NCBI GenBank assembly: GCA_021798135.1 | Contig: JAJZYI010000023.1 | Coordinates: 1-20,302 of the forward strand | Source of the DNA: Actinomycetes bacterium | GTDB lineage: Bacteria > Actinomycetota > Acidimicrobiia > Acidimicrobiales > UBA8190 | Direction: 5' to 3' | Length of the DNA stretch: 20,302 nucleotides | Shown here: positions 6,950 to 13,835 of the stretch, piece by piece | How the letters are laid out: each line of letters opens with the position of its first letter | Numbering within the stretch: the stretch's first letter is position 1 | Translations under genes and position numbers: made by a program | The notes under the pieces: generated by a model | Seen by the model: the letters and a program-made list of their open reading frames with translations, nothing else | Told to the model about the DNA's origin: nothing | Database searches by the model: none

Positions 6950-7705
6950 GTGGTGGCCGCGCTCGACCGGTCGAGCCCGTTGCCGCTGTGGGCCCAGATC
7001 GCCGACGACCTCCGGCGCCGCCTGCTGGGCGGGGAGCTGCGCGACCGCTTCCCCACCGACGAGGAGCTGACCCGGGACTACGAGGTCAGCCGCCAGACGG
7101 TGCGCGAGGCCGTTCGCCAGCTCACCGCCGAGGGCCTGGTGGTGCGCCAGCGCGGACGCGGGACGTCCGTCGCCCGGCCCGTGCTCGAGCAGCCCCTCCA
7201 CTCGCTCTACAGCCTGGCGTCGGCCGTGCGTGCCCGGGGCATCGACGAGCGCAGCACCGTGCTCGCCGCCGAGCGGCGCCCCGCCACCCCCGACGTCGCC
7301 GAGCCGCTCGGCCTGGAGCCCGGCGACGACCTGGTGTTCGTCGAACGGCTCCGGTTCGCCGGCACCGAGCCCATCGCCTGGGACCGGTCCTGGCTGCCGG
7401 CCGACCGCGCCGGCGCGCTGCTCGACGCCGACCTGTCCACCGGCGGCCTGTACGACGCCCTCGCCACGCGCTGCTCCCTGCACGTCACCGGCGGCTGGGA
7501 GCGCATCAGGCCCGTCGTGGCCAGCGCCGAGCAGCGGCGGCTGCTGCGGATGCCGGCCACGATGGCGGCGTTCGCCATCGAACGGCTCGTCCTGGCCGGG
7601 GGCACCCCGGTCGAGTGGCGCAACAGCCTCATCCGCGGCGACCGCTACTCGCTGGTCGCCCACTGGCCCGCCGGCGCGCAGCCGGTGCCCGAGCCTCCGG
7701 CCTGA
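6950..7705 (+). CDS. GntR family transcriptional regulator (HutC/UTRA type)
   Basis: A 251-residue regulator. Residues about 10-75 form the winged helix of GntR proteins (PLWAQIADDLRRRLLGG, then FPTDEELTRDYEVSRQTVRE, EGLVVRQRGRGTSV). Residues about 95-240 form a UTRA ligand-binding domain (LGLEPGDDLVFVERLRFAG; 'SLIRGDRYSL' near the end). It starts at tandem GTG codons four bases after the DUF1634 stop, so it belongs to the exporter operon. It probably senses the exported compound or a derivative and autoregulates the operon through the palindrome at 5566-5577; this is inference. Confidence 0.93.
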   Translation: MVAALDRSSPLPLWAQIADDLRRRLLGGELRDRFPTDEELTRDYEVSRQTVREAVRQLTAEGLVVRQRGRGTSVARPVLEQPLHSLYSLASAVRARGIDERSTVLAAERRPATPDVAEPLGLEPGDDLVFVERLRFAGTEPIAWDRSWLPADRAGALLDADLSTGGLYDALATRCSLHVTGGWERIRPVVASAEQRRLLRMPATMAAFAIERLVLAGGTPVEWRNSLIRGDRYSLVAHWPAGAQPVPEPPA

Positions 7706-7737
7706 CGGCGGACGCCTCCCGCGGCCGGCCGATCGGG

Positions 7738-7796
7738 CCCGGCACGGCGCGGTAGCCCGGCACGGCGCGACCGGCGCCGGCCGACGGGCATCGGCC
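7738..7796. terminator. Hairpin and short direct repeats between convergent genes
   Basis: GGCCGA-CGGGCA-TCGGCC (7779-7796) is a perfect 6-bp stem with a 6-nt loop. The 14-mer CCCGGCACGGCGCG is repeated at 7738-7751 and 7756-7769. The tract lies between the convergent GntR and hydrolase genes and probably terminates transcription from both sides. Confidence 0.5.
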
Positions 7797-7858
7797 ATCG
7801 GGACCGGCAGAACGCTGCACGGCACGGCGACCCGGGACGCCGCTGCCGGCGTCGACCC

Positions 7859-8779
7859 TCAGGCGACGCGCAGGTGCTCCACCAGGAACGCCGTCTGGTC
7901 GGCCACCGCCGCCTCGAACGGCTCGCCGACGTACACGTCGAAGTGGCCCACCGGGTACCGGCGGACGGTCGCCCGCGGGCAGGTTGCCGCGTACCGCAGG
8001 GCGCTGCCGGCCGGCGCCACGCTGTCGCGGTCGCACACGCAGAACAGCACCGGGCAGGCGATCCGCCGGGCGTCGCGGCCGGGCCGGTAGCGGGGCAGGG
8101 TGAGCGCCAGGCGAGCCGCCACCGTCTCGTCGAGCTCCAGGCCCGGCGGGACCAGGGCCCGGTAGCCCTCCACGACGTCGGGAGCGGTCATGAGCGCGGT
8201 GTCGCCCGGGGAGCCGACCAGGGCGACCCGCCGCGGCGCTCGGCCCGTCCACGCCCGCAGCTGGTCGTCCAGTGCCGCAGCGAGCAGGCGTGCCGACGTG
8301 GCCGGCGGGACACGCCGCAGTGACGCCGGGCCGTCGGTGAACGGGCACTGTGCCACCACCGCGGCGAGCCCCGGGGTGCGGGCCGCCGTGGCCAGCACGT
8401 GGCCGCCGGAGAACGAGGTCCCCCACAGCGCCACGCGCTCGGCGTCGACCCCGGGCAGCTGGCGGGCGAACGAGACCGCCGCCGACCAGTCCTGGAGCTG
8501 GCGCCCGATGTCGAGCAGCTGGCGGGGCTCGCCGGTGCTGGCCCCGAAGTGGCGGTAGTCGAAGACCAGGGCGGCGATCCCCGCGGCGGCGAACCGCTCG
8601 GCGTAGGCGTCCAGGCGCATCTCCTTGACGGCCCCCAGGCCGTGGGCCATGACCACGACCGGGTCGGCCCCGCCACCGGCCCGGCCCGCCCGAGACGGTG
8701 GCGGCCGGTACAGCCATGCCGCGCACCGCTCCCCGTCGGACGGGATCTCCACGTCCTCGCGTGCTGCCCCCGCGCTCAC
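7859..8779 (-). CDS. Alpha/beta hydrolase (dienelactone hydrolase / X-Pro peptidase-like)
   Basis: A 306-residue alpha/beta hydrolase. The oxyanion-hole segment is VVVMAHGLGAVKE (41-53). The nucleophile elbow is WGTSFSGG with Ser122; the usual G-x-S-x-G ends in Ser124 followed by two glycines. The acid is in CDRDS (D250 or D252) and the histidine is in GHFDVY (H279). The region YRHFGASTGEPRQLL (75-89) is typical of this subfamily, which hydrolyses esters or related bonds; the substrate is unknown. The GTG at 8779 places the first beta strand correctly and has a -10-like TACCGT eight bases upstream. The frame continues another 47 codons upstream, but that stretch has Pro/Arg-rich, non-coding character. 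Confidence 0.9.
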   Translation of the reverse strand: MSAGAAREDVEIPSDGERCAAWLYRPPPSRAGRAGGGADPVVVMAHGLGAVKEMRLDAYAERFAAAGIAALVFDYRHFGASTGEPRQLLDIGRQLQDWSAAVSFARQLPGVDAERVALWGTSFSGGHVLATAARTPGLAAVVAQCPFTDGPASLRRVPPATSARLLAAALDDQLRAWTGRAPRRVALVGSPGDTALMTAPDVVEGYRALVPPGLELDETVAARLALTLPRYRPGRDARRIACPVLFCVCDRDSVAPAGSALRYAATCPRATVRRYPVGHFDVYVGEPFEAAVADQTAFLVEHLRVA

Positions 8780-8787
8780 GGGGCACC

Positions 8788-8793
8788 ACGGTA
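8788..8793 (-). promoter_or_regulatory. Possible -10 box of the hydrolase gene
   Basis: On the minus strand TACCGT is followed by eight bases and the GTG start. It matches TANNNT but with a longer gap than the best examples here. Confidence 0.4.
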
Positions 8794-8928
8794 GCGGTCC
8801 CGGCCGGGGGTCGGCGGGGACGGCGACCGGACGGGAGGGCGGCCACGACCTGGGCGGGTCCGCCCGAACCGGCCGGGACGGCCACCGCCGGAGCAGGCCG
8901 CCCGGGCCGGACGCCGCCACGGCGTCGG

Positions 8929-8934
8929 TAGCAT
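8929..8934 (+). promoter_or_regulatory. Leaderless -10 box of the histidine phosphatase gene
   Basis: TAGCAT is followed by six bases and the GTG start at 8941. No Shine-Dalgarno is present, which agrees with a leaderless transcript. Confidence 0.6.
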
Positions 8935-8940
8935 GCGCCC

Positions 8941-9621
8941 GTGCCGGAACCCCGCGCCTACCGCCAGCTCCGCTTCACGCCGCCGCCGGGCGCCACCGAG
9001 ATCCTGCTCGTCCGCCACGGCGAGTCCCAGCCGGCGGTCGACGGCGCGCCGTTCGAGCTGCTCGACGGCCGCGGCGACCCCGACCTCTCCGACCAGGGCC
9101 GCCGCCAGGCCGAGCTGGTGTGCGACCGGCTCACCGGCTACGGGATCGACGCCGTCTACACGAGCACGCTGCGACGCACCGCGCAGACCGCCGCGCCCCT
9201 CCTCGCCCGCCTCGGCGTGCGCGCCACCAGCGACCCGGACCTGTGCGAGGTGTTCCTCGGGGAGTGGGAGGGCGGCCTGTACCGCAAGATGGTGGCCACC
9301 CGCGACCCGCTCGCCCTGAGGATGCTGGCCGAGGAGCGCTTCGACGTGATCCCGGGAGCGGAGCCGGCCGAGGCGTTCGCCGCCCGCGTGCGGGCGGCGG
9401 TGCAGCGCATCGCCGACGCCAACCCGGACCGGCGCGTCGCCGTCTTCGCTCACGGCGGCACCATCGGCCAGGCGCTGGCGCTCGCGACCGGCAGCCGCCC
9501 GTTCGCCTTCGTCGGCGGGGACAACGGGTCCATCTCGCACCTGGTGGTCTGGCGTGACCGGTGGGTCCTGCGCCGGTTCAACGACACCGCCCACCTGGAG
9601 CGGGCGGCGGCCGAAGCCTGA
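8941..9621 (+). CDS. Histidine phosphatase family protein (phosphoglycerate mutase-like)
   Basis: A 226-residue protein of the histidine phosphatase superfamily, branch 1. It has the phosphohistidine motif LLVRHGES (H26), the arginine-containing YTSTLRRTAQT (73-83), the acid region LCEVFLGEWEGG (101-112) and the second catalytic histidine in FAHGGTIGQ (H171). Such enzymes remove phosphate from small metabolites or proteins; PhoE/CobC-like phosphatases share this size. The GTG start directly follows a leaderless promoter. It is divergent from the hydrolase gene, with about 160 bp between them. Confidence 0.93.
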   Translation: MPEPRAYRQLRFTPPPGATEILLVRHGESQPAVDGAPFELLDGRGDPDLSDQGRRQAELVCDRLTGYGIDAVYTSTLRRTAQTAAPLLARLGVRATSDPDLCEVFLGEWEGGLYRKMVATRDPLALRMLAEERFDVIPGAEPAEAFAARVRAAVQRIADANPDRRVAVFAHGGTIGQALALATGSRPFAFVGGDNGSISHLVVWRDRWVLRRFNDTAHLERAAAEA

Positions 9622-9684
9622 GGCCGGGCCGCCGGCATCCCCGGCGAACCGCCCCCCGTCCGACCGGACCGAACCGGCCCCTGT

Positions 9685-9726
9685 TCAACCAAACGGTTGA
9701 CGGGGACGGCACGGCGGCGGCATCAT
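9685..9726 (+). promoter_or_regulatory. Operator-like palindrome overlapping a promoter
   Basis: TCAACC-AAAC-GGTTGA (9685-9700) is a perfect inverted repeat with 6-bp arms. Its right arm merges with TTGACG (9697-9702), a good -35 box. CATCAT (9721-9726), 18 bp further on, is a possible -10. The arrangement suggests repression of the downstream operon by a dimeric regulator, perhaps of the TetR type, not encoded in this window. Confidence 0.6.
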
Positions 9727-9762
9727 GGCCCGAGCCGGCGGGCCGAGGCCAGGGAGGGGCAC

Positions 9763-10746
9763 GTGGCGATCACCCGCGACGTCGGCGCCGACGAGGACGC
9801 CGTCATCGAGGAACTGCACCGGCGCGGCATGACCGACGGCCTGCCCGTCGTCGTCCCGACGCCCGAGCGGGTGGCCCGCTTCGTGGGGGCTACCGGCATG
9901 CCTGCCGACCACCTGGTGGCGATCGTGCCGCCGATGGCCGGGGACGCCACCGTCGAGGTGATCGCGTCCAACGCGGTGATGGCCGGCTGCACGCCCGACC
10001 TCGCCCCGGTGGTGGTCGCCGGCGTGCGGGCCATGTGCCGCGACGAGTTCAACCTGTTCGGGGTGCGGACCTCCAACCACCCGGCCACGCCGATGTTCAT
10101 CGTCGGCGGCCCGGTGGTGGAGCGGTGCGGGTTCAACGCCGGCACCAACCTGTTCGGGCCGGGGTCGCGGGCCAACGCCACCGTGGGGCGGGCCCTCAAC
10201 CTGATCGTCCAGAACGTCGGCGGCGCAGCGCCAGGGCTGGTGGACCAGTCCGTCATGGGCCACCCCGGCCGCTACACCTACTGCATCGCCGAGGACCCGG
10301 CATCGCCCTGGCCGCTGCTGCACACCGTCGCCGGGCTCGCACCGGGCGCCAGCGCCGTCACGTGCTTCGCCGGCGACGCGCCGACCGCCGTCATCGACTA
10401 CGCCAGCGTCGAGCCGGGCGACCTCGCCGAGGCGTTCGCCTTCGGCGTGGCCAACGTGTGGCGGAACCCCTTCTACGCCATGAGCGAGATCGTCCTCGTC
10501 GCCGGCATCGCCCACGCCAAGGTGCTGGTGAAGGACGGCTGGGACCGCGCCGAGGTCCTGCGGCAGGTCGGCGAGCGCGCCCGGCGGCAGTGCGGCGAGC
10601 TGCCGCTCGACGCGGCCGGGCACCGCTACGAGGCCGGCCTGCACCTGGTGTGCGCGGGCGGGCCGTGGGGCCAGTACTCGGCCCTGGTGAACGGGTGGGT
10701 CGGGCCGGGTCCCGGCAGCACCATGACGACCGAGGAGGTCGGATGA
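9763..10746 (+). CDS. Conserved protein of unknown function paired with a UGSC-like protein
   Basis: A 327-residue soluble protein. I do not recognise a named domain. It has no signal peptide or membrane helix and contains seven cysteines (76, 92, 122, 174, 201, 277, 297). Conserved-looking Gly-rich patches include RTSNHPATPMFIVGG (102-116), RCGFNAGTNLFGPGSRANAT (121-140) and CAGGPWGQYS (297-306). The GTG at 9763 was chosen because a strong Shine-Dalgarno (GGAGG, 9753-9757) lies five bases upstream; the open frame further upstream crosses the promoter. The stop overlaps the next ATG as ATGA, so the two products are likely made together and may form one enzyme or redox complex. Confidence 0.85.
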   Translation: MAITRDVGADEDAVIEELHRRGMTDGLPVVVPTPERVARFVGATGMPADHLVAIVPPMAGDATVEVIASNAVMAGCTPDLAPVVVAGVRAMCRDEFNLFGVRTSNHPATPMFIVGGPVVERCGFNAGTNLFGPGSRANATVGRALNLIVQNVGGAAPGLVDQSVMGHPGRYTYCIAEDPASPWPLLHTVAGLAPGASAVTCFAGDAPTAVIDYASVEPGDLAEAFAFGVANVWRNPFYAMSEIVLVAGIAHAKVLVKDGWDRAEVLRQVGERARRQCGELPLDAAGHRYEAGLHLVCAGGPWGQYSALVNGWVGPGPGSTMTTEEVG

Positions 10747-11318
10747 CGACGACGGCAGCAACCGAGACGACGGAGCTGGCCAGCAGCGACGACGCGGAGG
10801 GCGGGTGCCCGGTGGTGCTCCCCGTCGGCCGCCAGGGCCGCCAGGAGGTCTCGCCGGTGGCGCCGCTGGGCAGCCTCGGCAGCGCGTCGCTGACGGTCCT
10901 CGACATCTCCAAGGTGCGTTCCGACGTGTTCGCCGACGCCATCGAGGCCGGGCTGCGCGCGGCGGGCTGCAGCACCGTCGACCGGGGGGTGGCACCCCCC
11001 TCCCAGCGCCTGGCCGACGACGAGCTCGCCGCCATCGGGAGCGCCCACGACGGCGCCGTGCTGGCCCTGGCCGATTGCGGCACGTGCACGTCGTGGACCA
11101 TGTTCGACGCCATCGAGCTGCACCGCAACGGCTGCCGGGCCGTCCTCGTGACCACCACGGCGCTCCGCCCCACCGTCGACGCCCTGGCGCCGAGGCTCGG
11201 CATGGCCGACCTGCCCGTGGTGGAGGTCGCGCTGCCCAACCGCGAGCAGACGGCCGACGAGATCCACCGCACCGCGTCGGCGGCCGTCCCCGCCATCGTC
11301 GCCGCCCTCACCGCCTGA
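10743..11318 (+). CDS. UGSC-family (seleno)protein homologue, Cys form
   Basis: A 191-residue protein. ALADCGTCTSWTMFDAIE (109-126) closely matches the signature of the UGSC family, in which selenocysteine occupies the first position of U-G-S-C-T-S. Here Cys112 (codon TGC 11076-11078) replaces Sec, and Thr replaces Ser, giving C-G-T-C with Cys115. A C-x-x-C pair ahead of a helix implies a thiol/disulfide redox or thiol-catalytic role; the exact reaction of the family is not known to me. The first 45 residues are low-complexity. It is translationally coupled (ATGA) to the 327-residue partner upstream. Confidence 0.8.
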   Translation: MTTTAATETTELASSDDAEGGCPVVLPVGRQGRQEVSPVAPLGSLGSASLTVLDISKVRSDVFADAIEAGLRAAGCSTVDRGVAPPSQRLADDELAAIGSAHDGAVLALADCGTCTSWTMFDAIELHRNGCRAVLVTTTALRPTVDALAPRLGMADLPVVEVALPNREQTADEIHRTASAAVPAIVAALTA

Positions 11319-11375
11319 CGGCACGCCGGCTGGGCCACCCACGACCCGGGCCACGTCGGCGCGGGCGCAGCTCCG

Positions 11376-11473
11376 GCGCCGACCACGCTGCGCCGACCAC
11401 CCGGCGCCGACCACCCGGCGCCGACCACGCTGCGCCGACCACCCGACACCCACCACGCTGCGCCGACGACGAG
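11376..11473. repeat. 14-bp tandem repeat, 7 units
   Basis: Units of GCGCCGACCACNNN begin at 11376, 11390, 11404, 11418, 11432, 11446 and 11460. The last three bases are GCT or CCG in most copies; units 6 and 7 have diverged. The array sits between the UGSC operon and the promoter of the next gene. There is no spacer diversity, so it is not CRISPR. Confidence 0.9.
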
Positions 11474-11505
11474 GTCACGAGCGGTGCGACCGACCGACCC
11501 CTGGC

Positions 11506-11511
11506 TACACT
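11506..11511 (+). promoter_or_regulatory. Leaderless -10 box
   Basis: TACACT is followed by seven bases and the GTG at 11519. It directly follows the 14-bp repeat array. No clear -35 is seen. Confidence 0.55.
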
Positions 11512-11518
11512 CACCCGG

Positions 11519-11962
11519 GTGTCTGCACACCCGGGCCACCGTTCACCCTCGCCGATGCTCGAGCACCTCGACGACGTCCTGCAGTCCGTGCTGCCCGACG
11601 GCGAGTACGCCAAGCTCACGCGGTTCGACGAGGCAGTGGCTGCGACGACCGACCGGGGTGACTTCCACCGGTGCCTGCACTGTGCGCGGTGGGCCGTCGA
11701 CCTGGCGGACAGCTTGGGCGACGACCACGCCCGCCACGTGGCCGACGCCCTGCGCACGTGGGTCGAGGAGGTGCGCGACACCGCCTACGCGGTCGAGTTC
11801 GGCGTCATGACGCCCGGCCGGACGGTGACGGACCTGGAGCTGGCCTGGGTCGACCGGGCGATCAGCACCGCCGAGCAGGTCGCCGCCAAGGTCGGCTGGG
11901 CTGCCGTTCCCTGGGAGCAGCTGGTCGAGGAGCTGGTGGCGATGGAGCCGGGCGGCTCCTGA
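11519..11962 (+). CDS. Small acidic helical protein, unknown function
   Basis: A 147-residue protein predicted to be mostly alpha-helical and acidic. It contains a Cys/His cluster FHRCLHCARWAVDLAD (about 49-64) and a Trp-bearing C-terminal helix (AAKVGWAAVPWEQLVEELV). I do not recognise a family. There is no signal peptide or membrane segment. The GTG at 11519 fits the -10 box; an ATG at 11555 (MLEHLDDVL) is an alternative that would remove a 12-residue tail. Codon use matches its neighbours. It ends 62 bases before the SDR gene and may be co-transcribed with it. Confidence 0.75.
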   Translation: MSAHPGHRSPSPMLEHLDDVLQSVLPDGEYAKLTRFDEAVAATTDRGDFHRCLHCARWAVDLADSLGDDHARHVADALRTWVEEVRDTAYAVEFGVMTPGRTVTDLELAWVDRAISTAEQVAAKVGWAAVPWEQLVEELVAMEPGGS

Positions 11963-12024
11963 GCCGCGAGCGGGCGGCCCCGCCAGCGACCGGGCGCACG
12001 GCACCACGACGAGAGGATCGGCCG

Positions 12025-12912
12025 ATGCAGGGCAGCACCGTCGTCATCACCGGGGCCAGCTCCGGCATCGGCAAGCACACGGCCATCGGGCTGGCCGCGC
12101 TGGGCGCCAGGACCGTGCTCGCCTGCCGCGACCGCGCCAGGGCCGAGGCCGCCGCGGCCGAGATCCGGGCCGCGGCGGGTGGCGGCGCCGGGCCGGTCGA
12201 GCTGGTCGACCTCGACCTGGCCGACCTCCTGTCGGTGCGCGACTGCGCCGCCACGCTCCTCGGCCGCTGCGAGCGGATCGACGTGCTCGTGAACAACGCC
12301 GGCGGCGTGTGGACGCCGCGGCGCCAGACGCGCCAGGGGCTGGAGATGACGTTCGGCGTGAACCACCTCGGCCACTTCGCCCTCACCCTGCTGCTGGCCG
12401 ACCGCCTGCGGGCATCCGGACCGAGCCGGGTCGTCACCGTGGCGTCCATGGCCCACTGGTTCGCCTTCGGCGGCATGCGCTTCGGCGACCTGCAGTCCGA
12501 GCGCCGGTACCGCGGCTTCGACGCCTACGCCCGCTCCAAGCTCGCCAACATCCTGTTCACGCGCGAGCTGGCCCGCAGGCTGGTGGGCACGGGCGTCACC
12601 GCCAACGCGGTGCACCCTGGACCCGTGCGCAGCGGCTTCGGCATGGACGGTGACCTCGCCGGCCTCGCCGGCCTGGCCAACCGCCTGGTCCGCCCGTTCG
12701 AGATCAGCGCCCAGGCCGGCGCCCGGACCTCCGTGCACGTGGCGTCGGCACCGGAGCTGGCCGCCGCCACCGGCGGCTACTTCGCGCGCGGACGCCCTGC
12801 CCGCACCGCTCCGTGGGCCGGCGACGACCGGGCGGCAGCCAGGCTGTGGGAGGAGAGCCTCCGGATCGCCGCCGGCGCCGGGCTCGCCGTCCCCGACCTC
12901 GTCGCACGCTGA
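12025..12912 (+). CDS. Short-chain dehydrogenase/reductase (retinol dehydrogenase-like)
   Basis: A 295-residue classical SDR. The Rossmann motif is TGASSGIG (9-16), with basic residues after beta2 (ACRDRAR) suggesting NADP(H). NNAG is at 90-93, the catalytic Ser141 is in VTVASMAH, and YARSK gives Tyr168 and Lys172. VHPGPVRS follows. The pattern is that of the WWOX/retinol dehydrogenase-like branch, which oxidises or reduces alcohols and ketones; the substrate is unknown. ATG 12025 has an upstream AGAGGA. The stop TGA (12910-12912) is also the first three bases of the mobile element's terminal repeat, so a few native C-terminal residues may have been lost. Confidence 0.92.
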   Translation: MQGSTVVITGASSGIGKHTAIGLAALGARTVLACRDRARAEAAAAEIRAAAGGGAGPVELVDLDLADLLSVRDCAATLLGRCERIDVLVNNAGGVWTPRRQTRQGLEMTFGVNHLGHFALTLLLADRLRASGPSRVVTVASMAHWFAFGGMRFGDLQSERRYRGFDAYARSKLANILFTRELARRLVGTGVTANAVHPGPVRSGFGMDGDLAGLAGLANRLVRPFEISAQAGARTSVHVASAPELAAATGGYFARGRPARTAPWAGDDRAAARLWEESLRIAAGAGLAVPDLVAR

Positions 12913-12946
12913 GTTCGGCAGCAAGGTGAGATGAGGGTTGGTAAAA
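12910..12946 (+). repeat. Left terminal inverted repeat of the composite transposon
   Basis: It starts TGAGTTCGGCAGCAAGGT, and the first 22 bases match the right end exactly. After five unmatched bases GTTGGTAAAA (12937-12946) also matches. The initial TGA is the stop of the SDR gene. Confidence 0.9.
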
Positions 12947-13048
12947 ACTAGCCCGCCGCACGGGGTTTGCCCCTGCCCGCCGGCCCTCCCTGCCAGGCCA
13001 TCCTGGCCCCGCGGCCCGCGCCGGGCGTGGATAAGCCATCATGTGACG

Positions 13049-13609
13049 ATGCAGCGTTTGCTTCTAGCTCTGGCCTTCATGGCGATCTTGGCCTCCGCAT
13101 CTTGCTCTGCAACAACTGGACGTACTTCGTCGACCACGACGAGGAGGGGCGCCCCTCGCAAGCCCAATGCTTGCCTCGCTCATGACGTCAAAGTCTCCCT
13201 TGGTGACAACGCGGCTGGTGCCGGACAGAGAGCATTCGTACTCGTCTTTCGCAATGTCGGCAGCTCCCCATGTGAACTCACGGGTTATCCCATGGTCGTT
13301 GGCCTCGATGCGTCTGGCTCGGCAGTCGGCAGCACCGTTTACAGTCCAGAGTCCAGCACTGCGTCGATCGTCGTCGATGTCAACTCTGACGCATCAGTGA
13401 ACGTGGCTACTGACGCAGTGCCGACGAACGGATCACATTGCTTCACCTATTCGTCAGTGCGCGTCTCGCTGCCAGGGGATGCTTCATCGACACTGGTTGC
13501 TCTCCGCTGGAATGCACCTGCTCAGGGTCCGCTCTCGAACGGCCTGGATGCTTGCCAACCGCTGGGTGTCGGGCCGTTTGTAGCCGGAGTTCGCAGCCCG
13601 CAGCCCTGA
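13049..13609 (+). CDS. Predicted lipoprotein with DUF4232-like domain (transposon cargo)
   Basis: A 186-residue exported protein. The N-terminus MQRLLLALAFMAILASASC is a lipoprotein-type signal with Cys19 as the likely lipidation site; the -3 residue is Ser rather than the usual Leu. A Ser/Thr-rich linker follows. The domain from about 42 on (NACLAHDVKVSLGDNAAGAG, FRNVGSSPCELTGYPMVVGL) fits DUF4232, a family of actinobacterial secreted domains of unknown function; further Cys near the C-terminus may form disulfides. The gene is clearly less GC-rich, with more A/T-ending codons than its neighbours, and lies just inside the element's left end. CATCAT six bases before the ATG is a weak -10. Confidence 0.82.
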   Translation: MQRLLLALAFMAILASASCSATTGRTSSTTTRRGAPRKPNACLAHDVKVSLGDNAAGAGQRAFVLVFRNVGSSPCELTGYPMVVGLDASGSAVGSTVYSPESSTASIVVDVNSDASVNVATDAVPTNGSHCFTYSSVRVSLPGDASSTLVALRWNAPAQGPLSNGLDACQPLGVGPFVAGVRSPQP

Positions 13610-13630
13610 TTTGGCTGACTCGGGCCGCCC

Positions 13631-13802
13631 TCAGAGTGCCGGTACCGAGCTGGTGGCCGGCCCGCGCCCGGGTGACGTACCCGCTCGGTAACGCTCGTCG
13701 TCAAGCAGCCCCCGAGCGGCCGAACCGGGTTGCTCGGGCAGCTCGTCTTGGAGACATCGGATGGTGGAGGCGCACGGGGATCGGGTTGCCGTTGGCGGCG
13801 CG
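13631..13802 (-). pseudogene. Possible separated tail of the exonuclease gene
   Basis: If the IS3 element is removed without a target duplication, the exonuclease frame continues from 13802 down to TGA at 13633-13631 for 57 codons, including CLQDELPEQPG and GLLDDERYRAGTS. It is only moderately coding-like and recognised as nothing known. The absence of a target duplication means the original junction may have lost bases, so the frame is uncertain. Confidence 0.3.
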
Positions 13803-13822
13803 TGTCAACCTTTGAGAGGCAG
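13803..13822 (+). repeat. IS3 left inverted repeat
   Basis: TGTCAACCT is identical to the right end, and after a short divergent stretch AGGCAG also matches with one gap. Confidence 0.8.
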
Positions 13823-13835
13823 ATCGTCTCGGGAA

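Noticed and set aside
9697..9762. Earlier start for the UGSC partner gene
   Set aside because: It would place the start inside the promoter and operator; a strong Shine-Dalgarno marks the GTG at 9763.
11076..11087. Selenocysteine codon and SECIS in the UGSC-like gene
   Set aside because: Both positions of the motif are TGC cysteine codons and no in-frame TGA is present.
11376..11473. CRISPR-like array
   Set aside because: Units are 14 bp and contiguous, with no unique spacers and no cas genes nearby.
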